From Actinomycetes bacterium (GTDB taxonomy: Bacteria; Actinomycetota; Thermoleophilia; Gaiellales; Gaiellaceae), in the NCBI GenBank assembly GCA_026708005.1, contig JAPOVR010000039.1, positions 1 to 64,000 on the forward strand: a stretch of DNA of 64,000 nucleotides. Reading direction: 5' to 3'. A program made the translations under genes and the position numbers. How positions within the stretch are numbered: the stretch's first letter is position 1; every line of letters begins with the position of its first letter. The notes beneath the pieces were generated by a model, which was not told the DNA's origin, did not search any database, and was given only the letters and a program-made list of their open reading frames with translations. Positions 52,004 through 60,656 of this stretch are shown piece by piece.

Positions 52004-52098
52004 GTGCAGAGTTGGCGCAGTTCGTGGTACTTCGGTAACAGACCGCGCGAAAGCCGCGCGCTCCTGTCGGCTACCCTCCCCCGGGCGGGGAGCGGGAG
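52004..52098 (-). repeat. Dispersed intergenic element, copy e
   Basis: On the minus strand: CTCCCGCTCCCCG, GGGGGAGGGTAGCC, GGCTTTCGCGCG, then CTGTTACCGAA, GTACCACGAA and CTGCGCCAACTC. On the plus strand TACCCT lies at 52072-52077, 18 bases after CGAAAG. The surrounding spacer (51850-52196) holds no gene. Confidence 0.7.
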
Positions 52099-52196
52099 CC
52101 TCTGGCACGGGAGTTGTGCGTCCGACGCTGCCAACAGGGATTGCGGCGAGGGTTGCCATCGAGCTGCCGCCGGCACGATCTCCGCCGTTGCCGTGC

Positions 52197-52883
52197 CTAG
52201 GCCAGGATCGTGACGGTGATCCCGAGCGCGTTGTAGGCGCCATGCGCCAGCATCGCCGGCACGGCGGTCCGGTACTTGACTCGGGTGTAGGCGAGCGCGA
52301 CACCGAAGATGACGAGTGGCGGCAACGCCTCGAGCAGGCCGTGGGCGAGCCCGAAGAGGAGGCCCGAGCTGATGACTGCGAGTGGCACACCGAGCACGCC
52401 GAGGACCTTCACCCCGAGCCCGCGGTAGAAGAGCTCCTCCGCGAACGGTGCGAACACGGTGACGGCCACCGCGTTGAGGGCGAATGGCACCGCGCGGGAT
52501 GGGTCCCATTCCTCCGGCGCGAGGCCCTGCTTCTCGCCCCCGTGGAGGAGCGGCTCGAGCGCCGCCGAGACCGCCAGCGCGACGACGACCGCGGCGGCTG
52601 CGAGCCAGAGAGCTCTGGGCTGGAAGCGGCGAAGCCCGAGCGTCTCGGCAGCCCGGCCACCGTACAGCCGGGCGATGCCGTAGGCGAGGATGGCCATGAG
52701 CGCGAAGAGGATCGTCGCGCCGATGAACAGGTCGTATTCGTACAGCGGCTCTGAGTCCATCTCACTGTTCTGACCTCCCAAGAACGCGATGGTGATCAGA
52801 ACTCCTGATACCGCCAGCCACAGGGCGAGTGCAGCGACCCGGCGACCTCGCCCGCCGGACCGCCCGCCGCCGGGAGTGCTCAC
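52197..52883 (-). CDS. CPBP (CAAX-type) intramembrane metalloprotease
   Basis: A 228-residue polytopic membrane protein. The Abi/CPBP motifs are present: FAEELFYRGL (EExxxR) near residue 146, FGLAHGLLEALP (FxxxH) near 180 and AHGAYNALGI (HxxxN) near 215, with about six hydrophobic segments. Related proteins cleave membrane-anchored substrates or provide bacteriocin immunity. It follows the HAD hydrolase with a 4-base overlap. Confidence 0.85.
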   Translation of the reverse strand: MSTPGGGRSGGRGRRVAALALWLAVSGVLITIAFLGGQNSEMDSEPLYEYDLFIGATILFALMAILAYGIARLYGGRAAETLGLRRFQPRALWLAAAAVVVALAVSAALEPLLHGGEKQGLAPEEWDPSRAVPFALNAVAVTVFAPFAEELFYRGLGVKVLGVLGVPLAVISSGLLFGLAHGLLEALPPLVIFGVALAYTRVKYRTAVPAMLAHGAYNALGITVTILA

Positions 52884-53533
52884 GACGCTCGCTCCTGCAC
52901 GAGGCCGAGACGACCCGGCAGCGTCGAGAGCGGCGCTGGCGCAAACTGAAGGCCCGCGGCCTGAGCGCCGACCCAGTCGATGTCCTCGTCTCCGATGTGC
53001 AGCGTGCGGCCTGCACCGACGCCGAGCTCGACCAGGGCTCTCTTAAAGATCAGCGGTGAAGGCTTCCCGGCTCTCACCTCAGCGGAGGTTACGATGGTGC
53101 CGAAGCGGTCGGCCACCGCGAGCTCGGCCAGCAGCTCGTGCAGGCTCACGTCCCAGTTGGCGACACAGGCGAGTGCAAGCCCGCTGTCGGCAAGCACGCC
53201 GAGCGCTTGTTGCGTTCCCGGAATGAGGTCGAAGACGAGCGCCGCCATGAACGCCTCGACGAACGTCTCCGGCGGGATGGCGGCGCCGAGCTCGTCGAGG
53301 AAGACGCGAACGCACTCGCGCCGCAGCGAGCGCAGCGATTGCGGGTCGCAGCCAAGGTGTGACCGCGGGCGGTAGTAGGCGACCTCCGCGCGGAACGCGC
53401 AGCCGATCGCCTCCGGGGACTCCTCGAGGCCGCGCTCACGGAGGGCCCGCCCGAGCGCGCCGATGGGGTCGCGAAGCGTCACAAGCGTGCCGAACGCGTC
53501 GACCGAGATCGCGTCGAGGTCAGCGGAACGCAT
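52880..53533 (-). CDS. HAD-superfamily (subfamily IA) hydrolase
   Basis: A 217-residue HAD hydrolase. Motif I is VDAFGTLV, with Ala-Phe-Gly between the nucleophile and Thr, the pattern of some haloacid dehalogenase-like and dREG-2-like members. Motif II is near ACVANWD, motif III is the Lys in VRAGKPSPLIF, and motif IV is IGDEDIDWVGAQAAG. Substrate unknown. It overlaps the binding-protein gene by 14 bases upstream and the CPBP gene by 4 bases downstream, forming one transcription unit. Confidence 0.82.
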   Translation of the reverse strand: MRSADLDAISVDAFGTLVTLRDPIGALGRALRERGLEESPEAIGCAFRAEVAYYRPRSHLGCDPQSLRSLRRECVRVFLDELGAAIPPETFVEAFMAALVFDLIPGTQQALGVLADSGLALACVANWDVSLHELLAELAVADRFGTIVTSAEVRAGKPSPLIFKRALVELGVGAGRTLHIGDEDIDWVGAQAAGLQFAPAPLSTLPGRLGLVQERAS

Positions 53534-54431
53534 CTGGGTGGAGCGCGGCGGCGATCCGCTCGAGCGTATCGAGCACGCCTGGCCCGAGAACCGTCACATC
53601 CTTGGTCTCGACGATGACGACGCGCTCGTCAAGGACGGCGGGGATTGTGCCCAAATCGCTGTCCGCGCGCAGGGCAGCGAGCGCGACGTGGCTCTCGGCG
53701 GTCGCGAAGTAGACGGCAGGCGCAGCCGCGGCGATCTGCTCGGGACTTGGCGCAACGCCTGCGGGTATATCTACCGGCACGAGCTGGGCGCCCGCGCGGA
53801 CCAGGAGATCGTGAAACAACGAGCCCTCTGCCGGGGTCGTGAAGAAGCCCATGTCCGCGAACACAGCGACCGGCTTGGCGCCGCCGATTCTGTCGGCCAG
53901 CAGCCCGAGCCGTTCACGAATGCCGCTTGCGAGCTCGCGGGCCTGCACGGGCTCTCCGAGAATCGCCCCGAGGTCGAAGGCCGTCCGCACGAGGTTATCC
54001 ACCGACCGCGAAGCCTGAATGTAGATGGGAACGCCGAGGCGTTGCTGGAGCCGCGCGAGCTCCACCGCATCCGTGTCCGCGGTGGCAAGGATGACGTCTG
54101 GACGAAGGCGAACAATCCCCTCGATGTCTATTCGGCCGCGGGGTGACACAACGGTTTCGACGCCTGCTGGCCCGATGTCGAACCCGTCGGGAACGCCGAC
54201 CAGACGGTCTGCGGCACCCAGTGCCTCGACGAACTCAGCTCCCGCCAGCTCGAGCGCGACGATCCTGGCGGGCTGCTCGGTGACGGTGACCGCCGTCTCG
54301 GCTGCATCCTGAACCGCGGCTGGGAACGGGGCCTCCAGCTCCCCGACCGGCTCGCTCCTCTCGCTACAGGCAGCTGCCCAGATCCCAAGCGTGGCGAGCG
54401 CTAGAGTCGTGATGATGAGCCAGCATCGCAT
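53520..54431 (-). CDS. Cobalamin/iron-type ABC transporter substrate-binding lipoprotein
   Basis: A 303-residue class III periplasmic-binding-protein fold. The N-terminal membrane segment ends in the lipobox-like WAAAC (Cys near residue 22). The body shows RIVALELAGAEFVEALGAADRLVGV, the inter-lobe helix, RPDVILATADTD and a C-terminal LERIAAALHPD. It resembles BtuF/FhuD-like receptors for vitamin B12 or ferric siderophores. No permease or ATPase gene is adjacent, so it is an orphan here. ATG 54431 is supported by a TATCCT box 5 bases upstream. Confidence 0.8.
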   Translation of the reverse strand: MRCWLIITTLALATLGIWAAACSERSEPVGELEAPFPAAVQDAAETAVTVTEQPARIVALELAGAEFVEALGAADRLVGVPDGFDIGPAGVETVVSPRGRIDIEGIVRLRPDVILATADTDAVELARLQQRLGVPIYIQASRSVDNLVRTAFDLGAILGEPVQARELASGIRERLGLLADRIGGAKPVAVFADMGFFTTPAEGSLFHDLLVRAGAQLVPVDIPAGVAPSPEQIAAAAPAVYFATAESHVALAALRADSDLGTIPAVLDERVVIVETKDVTVLGPGVLDTLERIAAALHPDAFR

Positions 54432-54436
54432 ATCTG

Positions 54437-54442
54437 AGGATA
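54437..54442 (-). promoter_or_regulatory. -10 box (TATCCT) of the binding-protein gene
   Basis: TATCCT on the minus strand lies 5 bases before the ATG at 54431, another leaderless-type arrangement. Confidence 0.45.
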
Positions 54443-54464
54443 TCCAAGCAGCCCGGAGGAACCC

Positions 54465-54872
54465 GTGAGGCAGTTCACCGTGGAGGAGGCAACCGCCCTG
54501 CTGCCGAGAGTACGTCGTCTCGCCGAGAAGATGGTGGAGCTGCGGGCGAGGCTTCGCGCCTTGCAGCATGAGGCGGAGGCGCGCCGCCGCGCCGCCGGGT
54601 CGAACGGCGGCGGCCGTCTACCTGCCGGCTCAGAGCAGCAGGTGGGCGTGGGCGACACGACCCTGGCCGAGCTCCGCAAGACGCTTGGCGCCATCGAGGA
54701 GCTTGGCGTGCTCGTCAAGGACGTCGATGTCGGGCTGCTGGACTTTCCCGCCCGGCACCCGGTGACAGGCGAGAACGTCTTGCTCTGCTGGAAGGTCGGG
54801 GAGACCGAGATCGGCTACTGGCATGGCGAGGCCGAGGGATTTGCGGGCAGGAAGTCGCTCCCACTCTCTTGA
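54465..54872 (+). CDS. DUF2203 family protein
   Basis: A 135-residue protein matching the DUF2203 pattern: FTVEEATALLPRVRRLAEKMVELR at the start and KDVDVGLLDFPARHPVTGENVLLCWKVGETEIGYWHGEAEGFAGRK at the end. The function is unknown. The N-terminal half is helical and likely coiled-coil. GTG 54465 has GGAGGA 6 bases upstream. Confidence 0.8.
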   Translation: MRQFTVEEATALLPRVRRLAEKMVELRARLRALQHEAEARRRAAGSNGGGRLPAGSEQQVGVGDTTLAELRKTLGAIEELGVLVKDVDVGLLDFPARHPVTGENVLLCWKVGETEIGYWHGEAEGFAGRKSLPLS

Positions 54873-54936
54873 AGGGAGAAGAACGGGGTAGCCGTCGAGC
54901 GAGGGCGGGTACTGCGCGAGCCGCTGAAGGCTCAGC

Positions 54937-54982
54937 TGCCGCCGCCGTTTCTCGGGAGCTACCCTCGGTGGAGGCGCGCGGC
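54937..54982 (-). repeat. Dispersed intergenic element, copy g (partial)
   Basis: Only the core is recognisable. The minus strand reads CCACC, GAGGGTAGC, CCCGAGAAACGG, then CAGCTGAGC. TACCCT on the plus strand (54960-54965) lies about 55 bases before the PBP1A start, so here the element could act as that gene's promoter. The phased TGTCAC repeats are not evident. Confidence 0.4.
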
Positions 54983-55020
54983 AGCGGGCGGCGCGCCGGC
55001 GCTCGCCGCGCGCACGCAGC

Positions 55021-57246
55021 GTGGCTCGTATGACAGAACCGAACGGGAACGGGCAGCAAAAGAGCCGTGGCGGCCTCTGCCGTCCGCCGAAGAACGGCGA
55101 TCTCAGCCCGTTCCTTCCGATCTACGCGGATGCAAGACGCCGCCGGACCGCCCGCCTTCACCGCGCCCGCCGCACGCGCCGGGTCATCGTGCTGGTTGTC
55201 GTTCTCGTTCTCGTGGCGCTCGGGGTCACCGCGGCGCTCGGGGCGTTCGCGACGGCTTCGGCGTTTCGCGCAAGCTGCTCGCTCGACAGCCTGCCGATCG
55301 TCAGCCAGCTGGGCCAGAACTCGCGCGTCTACGACAAGGACGGCGATCTGCTCGGCTTGATCCGGGCGGAGCAGAACCGCCAGGTGGTCTCGTTCAGCGA
55401 GATCTCACCGCAGCTTCGAGCTGCGACGGTCGCGATCGAGGATCGCCGCTTCTACCGGCACCCCGGGATCGACTACGAGGGCATTCTGCGCGCCGCGGTC
55501 TCGAATGTCGAGGCGGGAAGGGTGCGGCAGGGCGGCTCGACGATCACGCAGCAGCTTGTGAGCAACCTCTTCACCGGGAGAGAGGTGTCGTTCGAGCGCA
55601 AGGTCGAGGAGGCGTGCCTGGCCCTCAAGCTTGAGGAGGCATGGGAGAAGGATCAGATTCTTGACCACTACCTGAACACGGTCTACTACGGGAACCGAGC
55701 GTACGGCGCCGAGGCCGCGGCCCAGACGTACTTCGGCAAGCCGTCGACACGGCGGCTGACGCTTGCCGAGGCAGCGATGCTTGCGGGGCTGCCCCAGGCG
55801 CCGTCCGTGTTCGATCCCTTCACGAGGAGCGACGCTGCGCTACGCCGCCGCAACGAGGTCCTCCGGGCCATGCTCGAATCCGGTTTCATCAGCCAGCAGC
55901 GGTATGAGAAGGCGGCGAGTGCCGACCTCGTCCTCAAGCCGGGCACGCTGTTCGTCGAGCAGAAGGAACCGCTCTTCTTCAACTTCGTCCGCGACCAGCT
56001 CATCGCGGAGTACGGCTTCGAGCGGGTGCGCAGCGGCGGGCTGCACATCTACACGACCATCGACCGCGACCTCCAGCAGAAGGCCGAGGAGGCAATTCTC
56101 AACCACCTTGACCTCGAGGGCGATCCTGCCGCGGCGCTCGTCAGCATTGACCCGGCGACGGGGTTCATCCGGGCGATGGCGCAGGCGCAGACCGGCGCGG
56201 CGGCCAGCCAGTTCAACTTCGCGACCCAGGGGCGGCGGCAGGCCGGCTCCTCGTTCAAGACCTTCGTTCTCGTGGAGGCCGTGAGGCGCAGGATCAATCC
56301 CGATTCCAGCATCTACCTCTCGGCACCGCTCACCTATCAGCCCGATCCGGCTCTGCCCGAGTGGAAGCCGAAGACCTATTCGGGCTCCTACGCCGGCCGC
56401 ATCTCGATTACCGAAGCGACGCTCCGCTCCGACAACGCTGCCTATGCGCGGCTCACGCTCGATCTCGGCCCCGAGGCCGTGGCGAGAACCGCACGGCGGC
56501 TCGGCGTGAATCGCTCAGAGCTCAAGCCTGTCGCTTCGATCGGTCTGGGATCCAACGACGTGTCGGTGCTCGAGATGGCCTCCGCCTATGCGACGCTGGC
56601 CGCTGGCGGCCGCTACTCGCGGCCGACGGCGGTCAGGCGGGTTGAGCTCGCAGACGGGGAGATCGACCGGCAGGCGGGCTGGGGCAGACCCGAGCAGGAG
56701 CGGGTGCTCGAGGACGGAGAGGCCGCGGTCGTGACCCGCATCCTGGAGCAGAACATCCAGGGCGGTACGGGCACGCGGGCTCGCCTGGACGGCTGGCCGG
56801 CCGCTGGCAAGACCGGAACCACGGATGAGCACACCGACGCGTGGTTCGTGGGGTATACGCCGGTGTTGTCCACGGCCGTCTGGGTTGGCCATCCGGAGTC
56901 GACGATGGAGCGAATGCTGGACGTCCACGGGATTCGCGTTGCCGGGGGCACGTTCCCAGCGCAGATCTGGGGCGACTTCATGCAGCAGGCTTTGGCGGAT
57001 CGCCGCCCCATTCCCTTCAGGTCGCCCGCGCGCCTCCCGCAGTGGCGTCCATGGGCCGGCCCCTACCAATTTGTCGGTGAAGTCCAGGAGGAGAAGGAGT
57101 TCGGCATCGTCACGGTGGCCACTCCTTCGCCGGCGCCGCCGCAGGAGAGCGCGCCGCCCGAGCCAGCCGAGGACCCGGCTCCCTTGCCGCCGGCCGACGG
57201 GTCTGCGGGCGAGCCCCCGGCTCCTGAGCCGGCCGCTGCCGAGTAG
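55021..57246 (+). CDS. Bifunctional penicillin-binding protein (PBP1A type)
   Basis: A 741-residue class A PBP polymerising and crosslinking peptidoglycan outside the membrane. A basic N-terminus and one membrane anchor (residues 55-80) lead to the GT51 glycosyltransferase with AIEDRRFYRHPGIDYEG near 138 and GGSTITQQLVSNLF near 175. The transpeptidase has the serine in QAGSSFKTFV near 409, SDN in LRSDNAAYARL near 470 and KTG in AGKTGTTDEHTDAWF near 597. The C-terminus is a Pro/Glu/Ala-rich tail of about 50 residues. GTG 55021 or ATG 55030 may be the start. Confidence 0.93.
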   Translation: MARMTEPNGNGQQKSRGGLCRPPKNGDLSPFLPIYADARRRRTARLHRARRTRRVIVLVVVLVLVALGVTAALGAFATASAFRASCSLDSLPIVSQLGQNSRVYDKDGDLLGLIRAEQNRQVVSFSEISPQLRAATVAIEDRRFYRHPGIDYEGILRAAVSNVEAGRVRQGGSTITQQLVSNLFTGREVSFERKVEEACLALKLEEAWEKDQILDHYLNTVYYGNRAYGAEAAAQTYFGKPSTRRLTLAEAAMLAGLPQAPSVFDPFTRSDAALRRRNEVLRAMLESGFISQQRYEKAASADLVLKPGTLFVEQKEPLFFNFVRDQLIAEYGFERVRSGGLHIYTTIDRDLQQKAEEAILNHLDLEGDPAAALVSIDPATGFIRAMAQAQTGAAASQFNFATQGRRQAGSSFKTFVLVEAVRRRINPDSSIYLSAPLTYQPDPALPEWKPKTYSGSYAGRISITEATLRSDNAAYARLTLDLGPEAVARTARRLGVNRSELKPVASIGLGSNDVSVLEMASAYATLAAGGRYSRPTAVRRVELADGEIDRQAGWGRPEQERVLEDGEAAVVTRILEQNIQGGTGTRARLDGWPAAGKTGTTDEHTDAWFVGYTPVLSTAVWVGHPESTMERMLDVHGIRVAGGTFPAQIWGDFMQQALADRRPIPFRSPARLPQWRPWAGPYQFVGEVQEEKEFGIVTVATPSPAPPQESAPPEPAEDPAPLPPADGSAGEPPAPEPAAAE

Positions 57247-57347
57247 CCGCTCCAGGGCGCTGACTGCAGCTGATCCGGCCTCCCCTGGAGCAGAAGCCTA
57301 AGTGAAGCCGCTGCGGGGAAGCGGCCCACGGTACTGTACGGCGCGCG

Positions 57348-58550
57348 ATGGCTGAGCTGCTCGAGCTACGCGAAGCCCAGGCCCTGGTCCTCGATCGCAT
57401 CGCTCCCACGGGCGCCGAACGCGTTCCGATCGAGCGTGCCGCCGGCCGCGTGCTCGCCGAGCCCGTCGCCGCAACCTGCGATCTGCCGCGATTTCCGAGC
57501 TCGGCCATGGATGGATTCGCCGTCCGATGGGCGCCCGCCGGCGACGAATCCGCTCGCCTCCGGGTGGTGGGTGTTGCCGCCGCTGGCACCCCGAGCGCGC
57601 GGCCGCTTGGCCCCGGTGAGGCGATCACCATCTCGACAGGAGCTGTCGTTCCGGAGGGCGCCGCCGCCGTCGTGCCGATCGAGCACGTCTCGGAGGCGGA
57701 CGGGGTTGTCACGGTCCTCGGGTCAGTTGCCTTAGGAGACAACATTCGCCGGCCAGGGCTCGACGTCGCGGCGGGCGATCTGGTCCTCGAGCCTGGCGTA
57801 CGGCTTGGCCCGGCGCAGGTTGCGGCGCTGGCCGCCGCCGGAGCCTCGGAGGCGCAGTGCCGTAGTCGGCCGCGTGTCGGTGTGCTCGTGACGGGGTCTG
57901 AGCTGCGGCCGCCCGGCAGCGAACTTGGTCCCGGCGAGATCTACGAGTCAAACGGGCTGATGCTCGCCGCGCAGCTCGTCGCAGCGGGCGCTGTGCCCGC
58001 CCAGCTCGGCGTCGTCCCGGACGATCGCGGCAAGCTTGAGCAGACGATTGAGCGCGCGCTGCTTGGCTTCGACATGCTCGTCACGTCGGGCGGTGCGTCG
58101 GCCGGCGAGCGCGACTTGGTTCGCGAGGCGCAGGCGGCCGCCCAGGTCGAGGAGGTGTTCCATGGGGTTGCGATCAAGCCCGGCAAGCCGGTGGGTTTCG
58201 GGATGCGGCGATCACATCCGGTCTTCAATCTCCCCGGCAACCCCGTCTCCTCGCTCGTGTGCTTCGAGCTCCTGGTTCGCCCGGCCGTCAACGCGCTCCT
58301 CGGCCTCCCTGAGCCGCTGCCCGCGTTCGATGACGGCACGCTGGTGGCCGCTATCCGCCGCGGCCCGCGACGCGACGAATACGTCCGCGCGAGCACCCGC
58401 CGCGAGGGCTCTGATCTGTTGCTTGAACCGGCAACGGGGCAGGAGTCGCACATGATTGTCTCCACCGCCAAGGCCAACGCGCTCGTGCATGTGCCGCGCG
58501 GCGATGGCGAGCTTGCGATCGGCGACCGCGTGCGCTTCCTTCCCCTCTAG
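57348..58550 (+). CDS. moeA: Molybdopterin molybdenumtransferase
   Basis: A 400-residue MoeA that inserts molybdate into adenylylated molybdopterin. SSAMDGFAVR near residue 48, GVLVTGSELRPPG near 185, SGGASAGERDLV near 245 (GGVSVGxxD in most relatives) and NLPGNPVSSLVCFELLVRP near 293 mark the domains in the usual order. It stands alone; other molybdenum-cofactor genes are outside the window. The upstream TACTGT box is a possible -10. Confidence 0.92.
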   Translation: MAELLELREAQALVLDRIAPTGAERVPIERAAGRVLAEPVAATCDLPRFPSSAMDGFAVRWAPAGDESARLRVVGVAAAGTPSARPLGPGEAITISTGAVVPEGAAAVVPIEHVSEADGVVTVLGSVALGDNIRRPGLDVAAGDLVLEPGVRLGPAQVAALAAAGASEAQCRSRPRVGVLVTGSELRPPGSELGPGEIYESNGLMLAAQLVAAGAVPAQLGVVPDDRGKLEQTIERALLGFDMLVTSGGASAGERDLVREAQAAAQVEEVFHGVAIKPGKPVGFGMRRSHPVFNLPGNPVSSLVCFELLVRPAVNALLGLPEPLPAFDDGTLVAAIRRGPRRDEYVRASTRREGSDLLLEPATGQESHMIVSTAKANALVHVPRGDGELAIGDRVRFLPL

Positions 58551-58694
58551 CGGGAGAACGTCACTGGATCTGCCGCCGGGTGGCTCCGTCCGCGGCCGTG
58601 GTGGTGGGCGTGCAGCCGCGGGGTGTGGGATCACCACGCACCTGCCCAGCTCCCACGCCGACTGTGGCACCCCTACTCGGGTCGGCGCCGCAGC

Positions 58695-60593
58695 TCAGCG
58701 AGCAGCGCCGGCGCGACGCCAGACCCTGCGCAGCCAGCGCGAGCTGAGAATGGTTGCCCGCACAGCGCTTCGCACTGGGCCGAGCTGCGGCCGTTCGTCT
58801 GGGCCTGCGTAGGGTGCGTAGAGACCGAGCGTGTACGCGCTCAGCTGGGCTGCCGCCGCGAGCCAGGCAGCGAAAAGGACGAAGAGCGATATCGGCGCAT
58901 GACCTGTCGTCACGAGCGTCAGCAGGTACCAGGGCGCATCCAGCCCGAGGTCAAAGCGCATGACCACTGATCCGAGCAGCAGGGCAGGCCCGAGGAGTCC
59001 GAGGGCCAACACCGCCACCCGTACGGCGAACGCGCCTTGGCGGACATGGGGCAACCACAGCCACACGTGGAGGCTCGGCAGGACGAAGATCAGCGCGAAG
59101 GGCTGAACGATCGCCACGGCTAGCGACACGGCGATGAGCGCGAGCATGCCGGCGATGTGGCCGCCGAGCTCGCTTGCGTCGCTCATCTCTGCCCTCCGCG
59201 CGATTCTGTTTCGAGCGAGGAGCCAGCCAGCTGCTCCCACGATGCCGACGGCCGCGAGCGCTCCAGCGCTCCAGGTCTGTGCGTCGTGGGAGTCAGGCGG
59301 CAGGGGCCGGCCCGACCCGCTCGGTAGCGCTCCGAGGAAGGTGACGAGCCCGACGAGTCCCGCGACCCACAGCCAGAAGAGCAGCCTGCTCCGATAGCTC
59401 CTGAGCCCGGCGGCAACCCGCGAGCCCCGAGCTCGCGCTCGCGCGAAGAGATCGATGACGGCTCCGATCGGAGGCAAGAGTGCTGCGAGCAGCGTCAGAC
59501 CGACCGCCCAGCCTCGGATCGCGCGGCCGCTGACGTAGAGGTATGAATCGGTTCCGCGTGCAACCTCGGCGGCCCCGCCGAGCGACGCGACGAGTCCCTG
59601 TGCGGCGGAACCGAGTGTCGCCACGAGCGTGCCGTCCAGCGCCTCGGGCACGTCGGTGTCCGGGCGCGGCGGGCGGTCGCCCGCAGCGCTCAGCGTGATC
59701 GCCGAGACCCCTGCGTCGAGGAACGGAGCCTGGTCGCTCAGGCTGAGCGGAAACGCGAGGTCGATCAGCTGCGCGAGTGGGTTGGGCGTCCTCGCGCGTT
59801 CCTCGGTCTGCGCGATGACGGCGGCGTCTGCGCTGGCGGCGAGGCTGGGGGATGGGAAGGCCGCGGTGTCGCCACCAAGCCCAAGCCGCGCCGGACCTGG
59901 ACCGGAGAGGCTGTCGAGGTTCACGACCGCGAGCGCCCGCTCGCGTGAGAAGAGGCTCGTCGGGTCACGGGCGCCGTCGCGAGCGAGCTGCAGCGCCCCG
60001 GCGTTGCCGAACGCGCCGGCATCGGTCGAGACGAAGACGAGCGTGTGGTCGAGCGAGACGGTACCAAGCTCCCGTGCGAGCTCGATGAGCACGCCCGTCC
60101 CCGAGGCGTTGTCGTTCGCTCCGGGCGACTCCCCGCGGTTGTCCCGGTGTGCCACCACGATGATCGTGTCGGACGATCGGCTCGACCCCCGCCGCGCCCG
60201 GGTCGTCCCGACGATGTTCACGATCGGCACCCTGCCGAGCTCTGGAAGATCGACGCTCGCCACATGCCGCTCGACGCGCAGGCCTGTCTCGACGAGCCGC
60301 CAAGCCACCCACTCGGCCGCTCCCTGCGCAGTGTCCGTTCCAGGGGTTCGATTGGGGAACGTGCTGGCAAACGTGCGGGTGAGCGCAACCGCTTTCTCGC
60401 CGTCGAACGTCAGGGGCAGGCCCGCCGCCGGTAGGAGCGGGGCCTCCCGGACGCTGAGGGCCGCAATCGCCGCGGGAATCAGGACAACGAGGCACAGCGT
60501 GCGGTAGATCCGACCGTTAACTGGCCGGTCGGGGAACCCACGGCGCGGACGTTGCGTCGGCGGCGATGCTTGTGACCGTGCGTGCTGCGCCAT
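58695..60593 (-). CDS. M28-like membrane protein with altered catalytic site
   Basis: A 632-residue protein. One N-terminal membrane segment (residues 30-48) is followed by an M28 aminopeptidase-like domain (60-340) and about seven membrane helices (350-620). The first metal motif survives as VVAHRDNRG and the bridging aspartate as GANDNASGTGVLIELAR. The usual Glu-Glu pair (catalytic base and ligand) reads STDAGAFGNAG, and no histidine is found at the final ligand position. It is probably not an active zinc peptidase and may have a binding or structural role. It is divergent from the response regulator. Confidence 0.75.
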   Translation of the reverse strand: MAQHARSQASPPTQRPRRGFPDRPVNGRIYRTLCLVVLIPAAIAALSVREAPLLPAAGLPLTFDGEKAVALTRTFASTFPNRTPGTDTAQGAAEWVAWRLVETGLRVERHVASVDLPELGRVPIVNIVGTTRARRGSSRSSDTIIVVAHRDNRGESPGANDNASGTGVLIELARELGTVSLDHTLVFVSTDAGAFGNAGALQLARDGARDPTSLFSRERALAVVNLDSLSGPGPARLGLGGDTAAFPSPSLAASADAAVIAQTEERARTPNPLAQLIDLAFPLSLSDQAPFLDAGVSAITLSAAGDRPPRPDTDVPEALDGTLVATLGSAAQGLVASLGGAAEVARGTDSYLYVSGRAIRGWAVGLTLLAALLPPIGAVIDLFARARARGSRVAAGLRSYRSRLLFWLWVAGLVGLVTFLGALPSGSGRPLPPDSHDAQTWSAGALAAVGIVGAAGWLLARNRIARRAEMSDASELGGHIAGMLALIAVSLAVAIVQPFALIFVLPSLHVWLWLPHVRQGAFAVRVAVLALGLLGPALLLGSVVMRFDLGLDAPWYLLTLVTTGHAPISLFVLFAAWLAAAAQLSAYTLGLYAPYAGPDERPQLGPVRSAVRATILSSRWLRRVWRRAGAAR

Positions 60594-60604
60594 CCCGACC
60601 GGGC

Positions 60605-60611
60605 TATAGTA
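60605..60611. promoter_or_regulatory. Bidirectional -10 (TATAGTA) between the M28-like gene and the two-component system
   Basis: On the plus strand TATAGT (60605-60610) precedes the response-regulator gene. On the minus strand TACTAT or the overlapping TATAGC lies 9-12 bases before the M28-like ATG. One AT-rich core again seems to serve both divergent genes. Confidence 0.45.
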
Positions 60612-60617
60612 CGGTTG

Positions 60618-60656
60618 ATGGCCAGGTCCCCGGGTGAGGGCCGAGGATCGCGGTGA
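60618..60656 (+). CDS. Possible 12-residue leader peptide before the response regulator
   Basis: An ATG 7 bases after TATAGT opens a 12-codon frame (MARSPGEGRGSR). Its TGA overlaps the response-regulator GTG as GTGA. This could couple translation, or it may be a chance frame, since a separate GAGGA ribosome-binding site precedes the GTG. Confidence 0.3.
   Translation: MARSPGEGRGSR

Noticed and set aside
51850-52509. Long N-terminal extension of chorismate mutase
   Set aside because: The frame is open, but it overlaps the CPBP protease gene and the element copy and has no conserved sequence. The ATG at 51849 gives a complete mutase.
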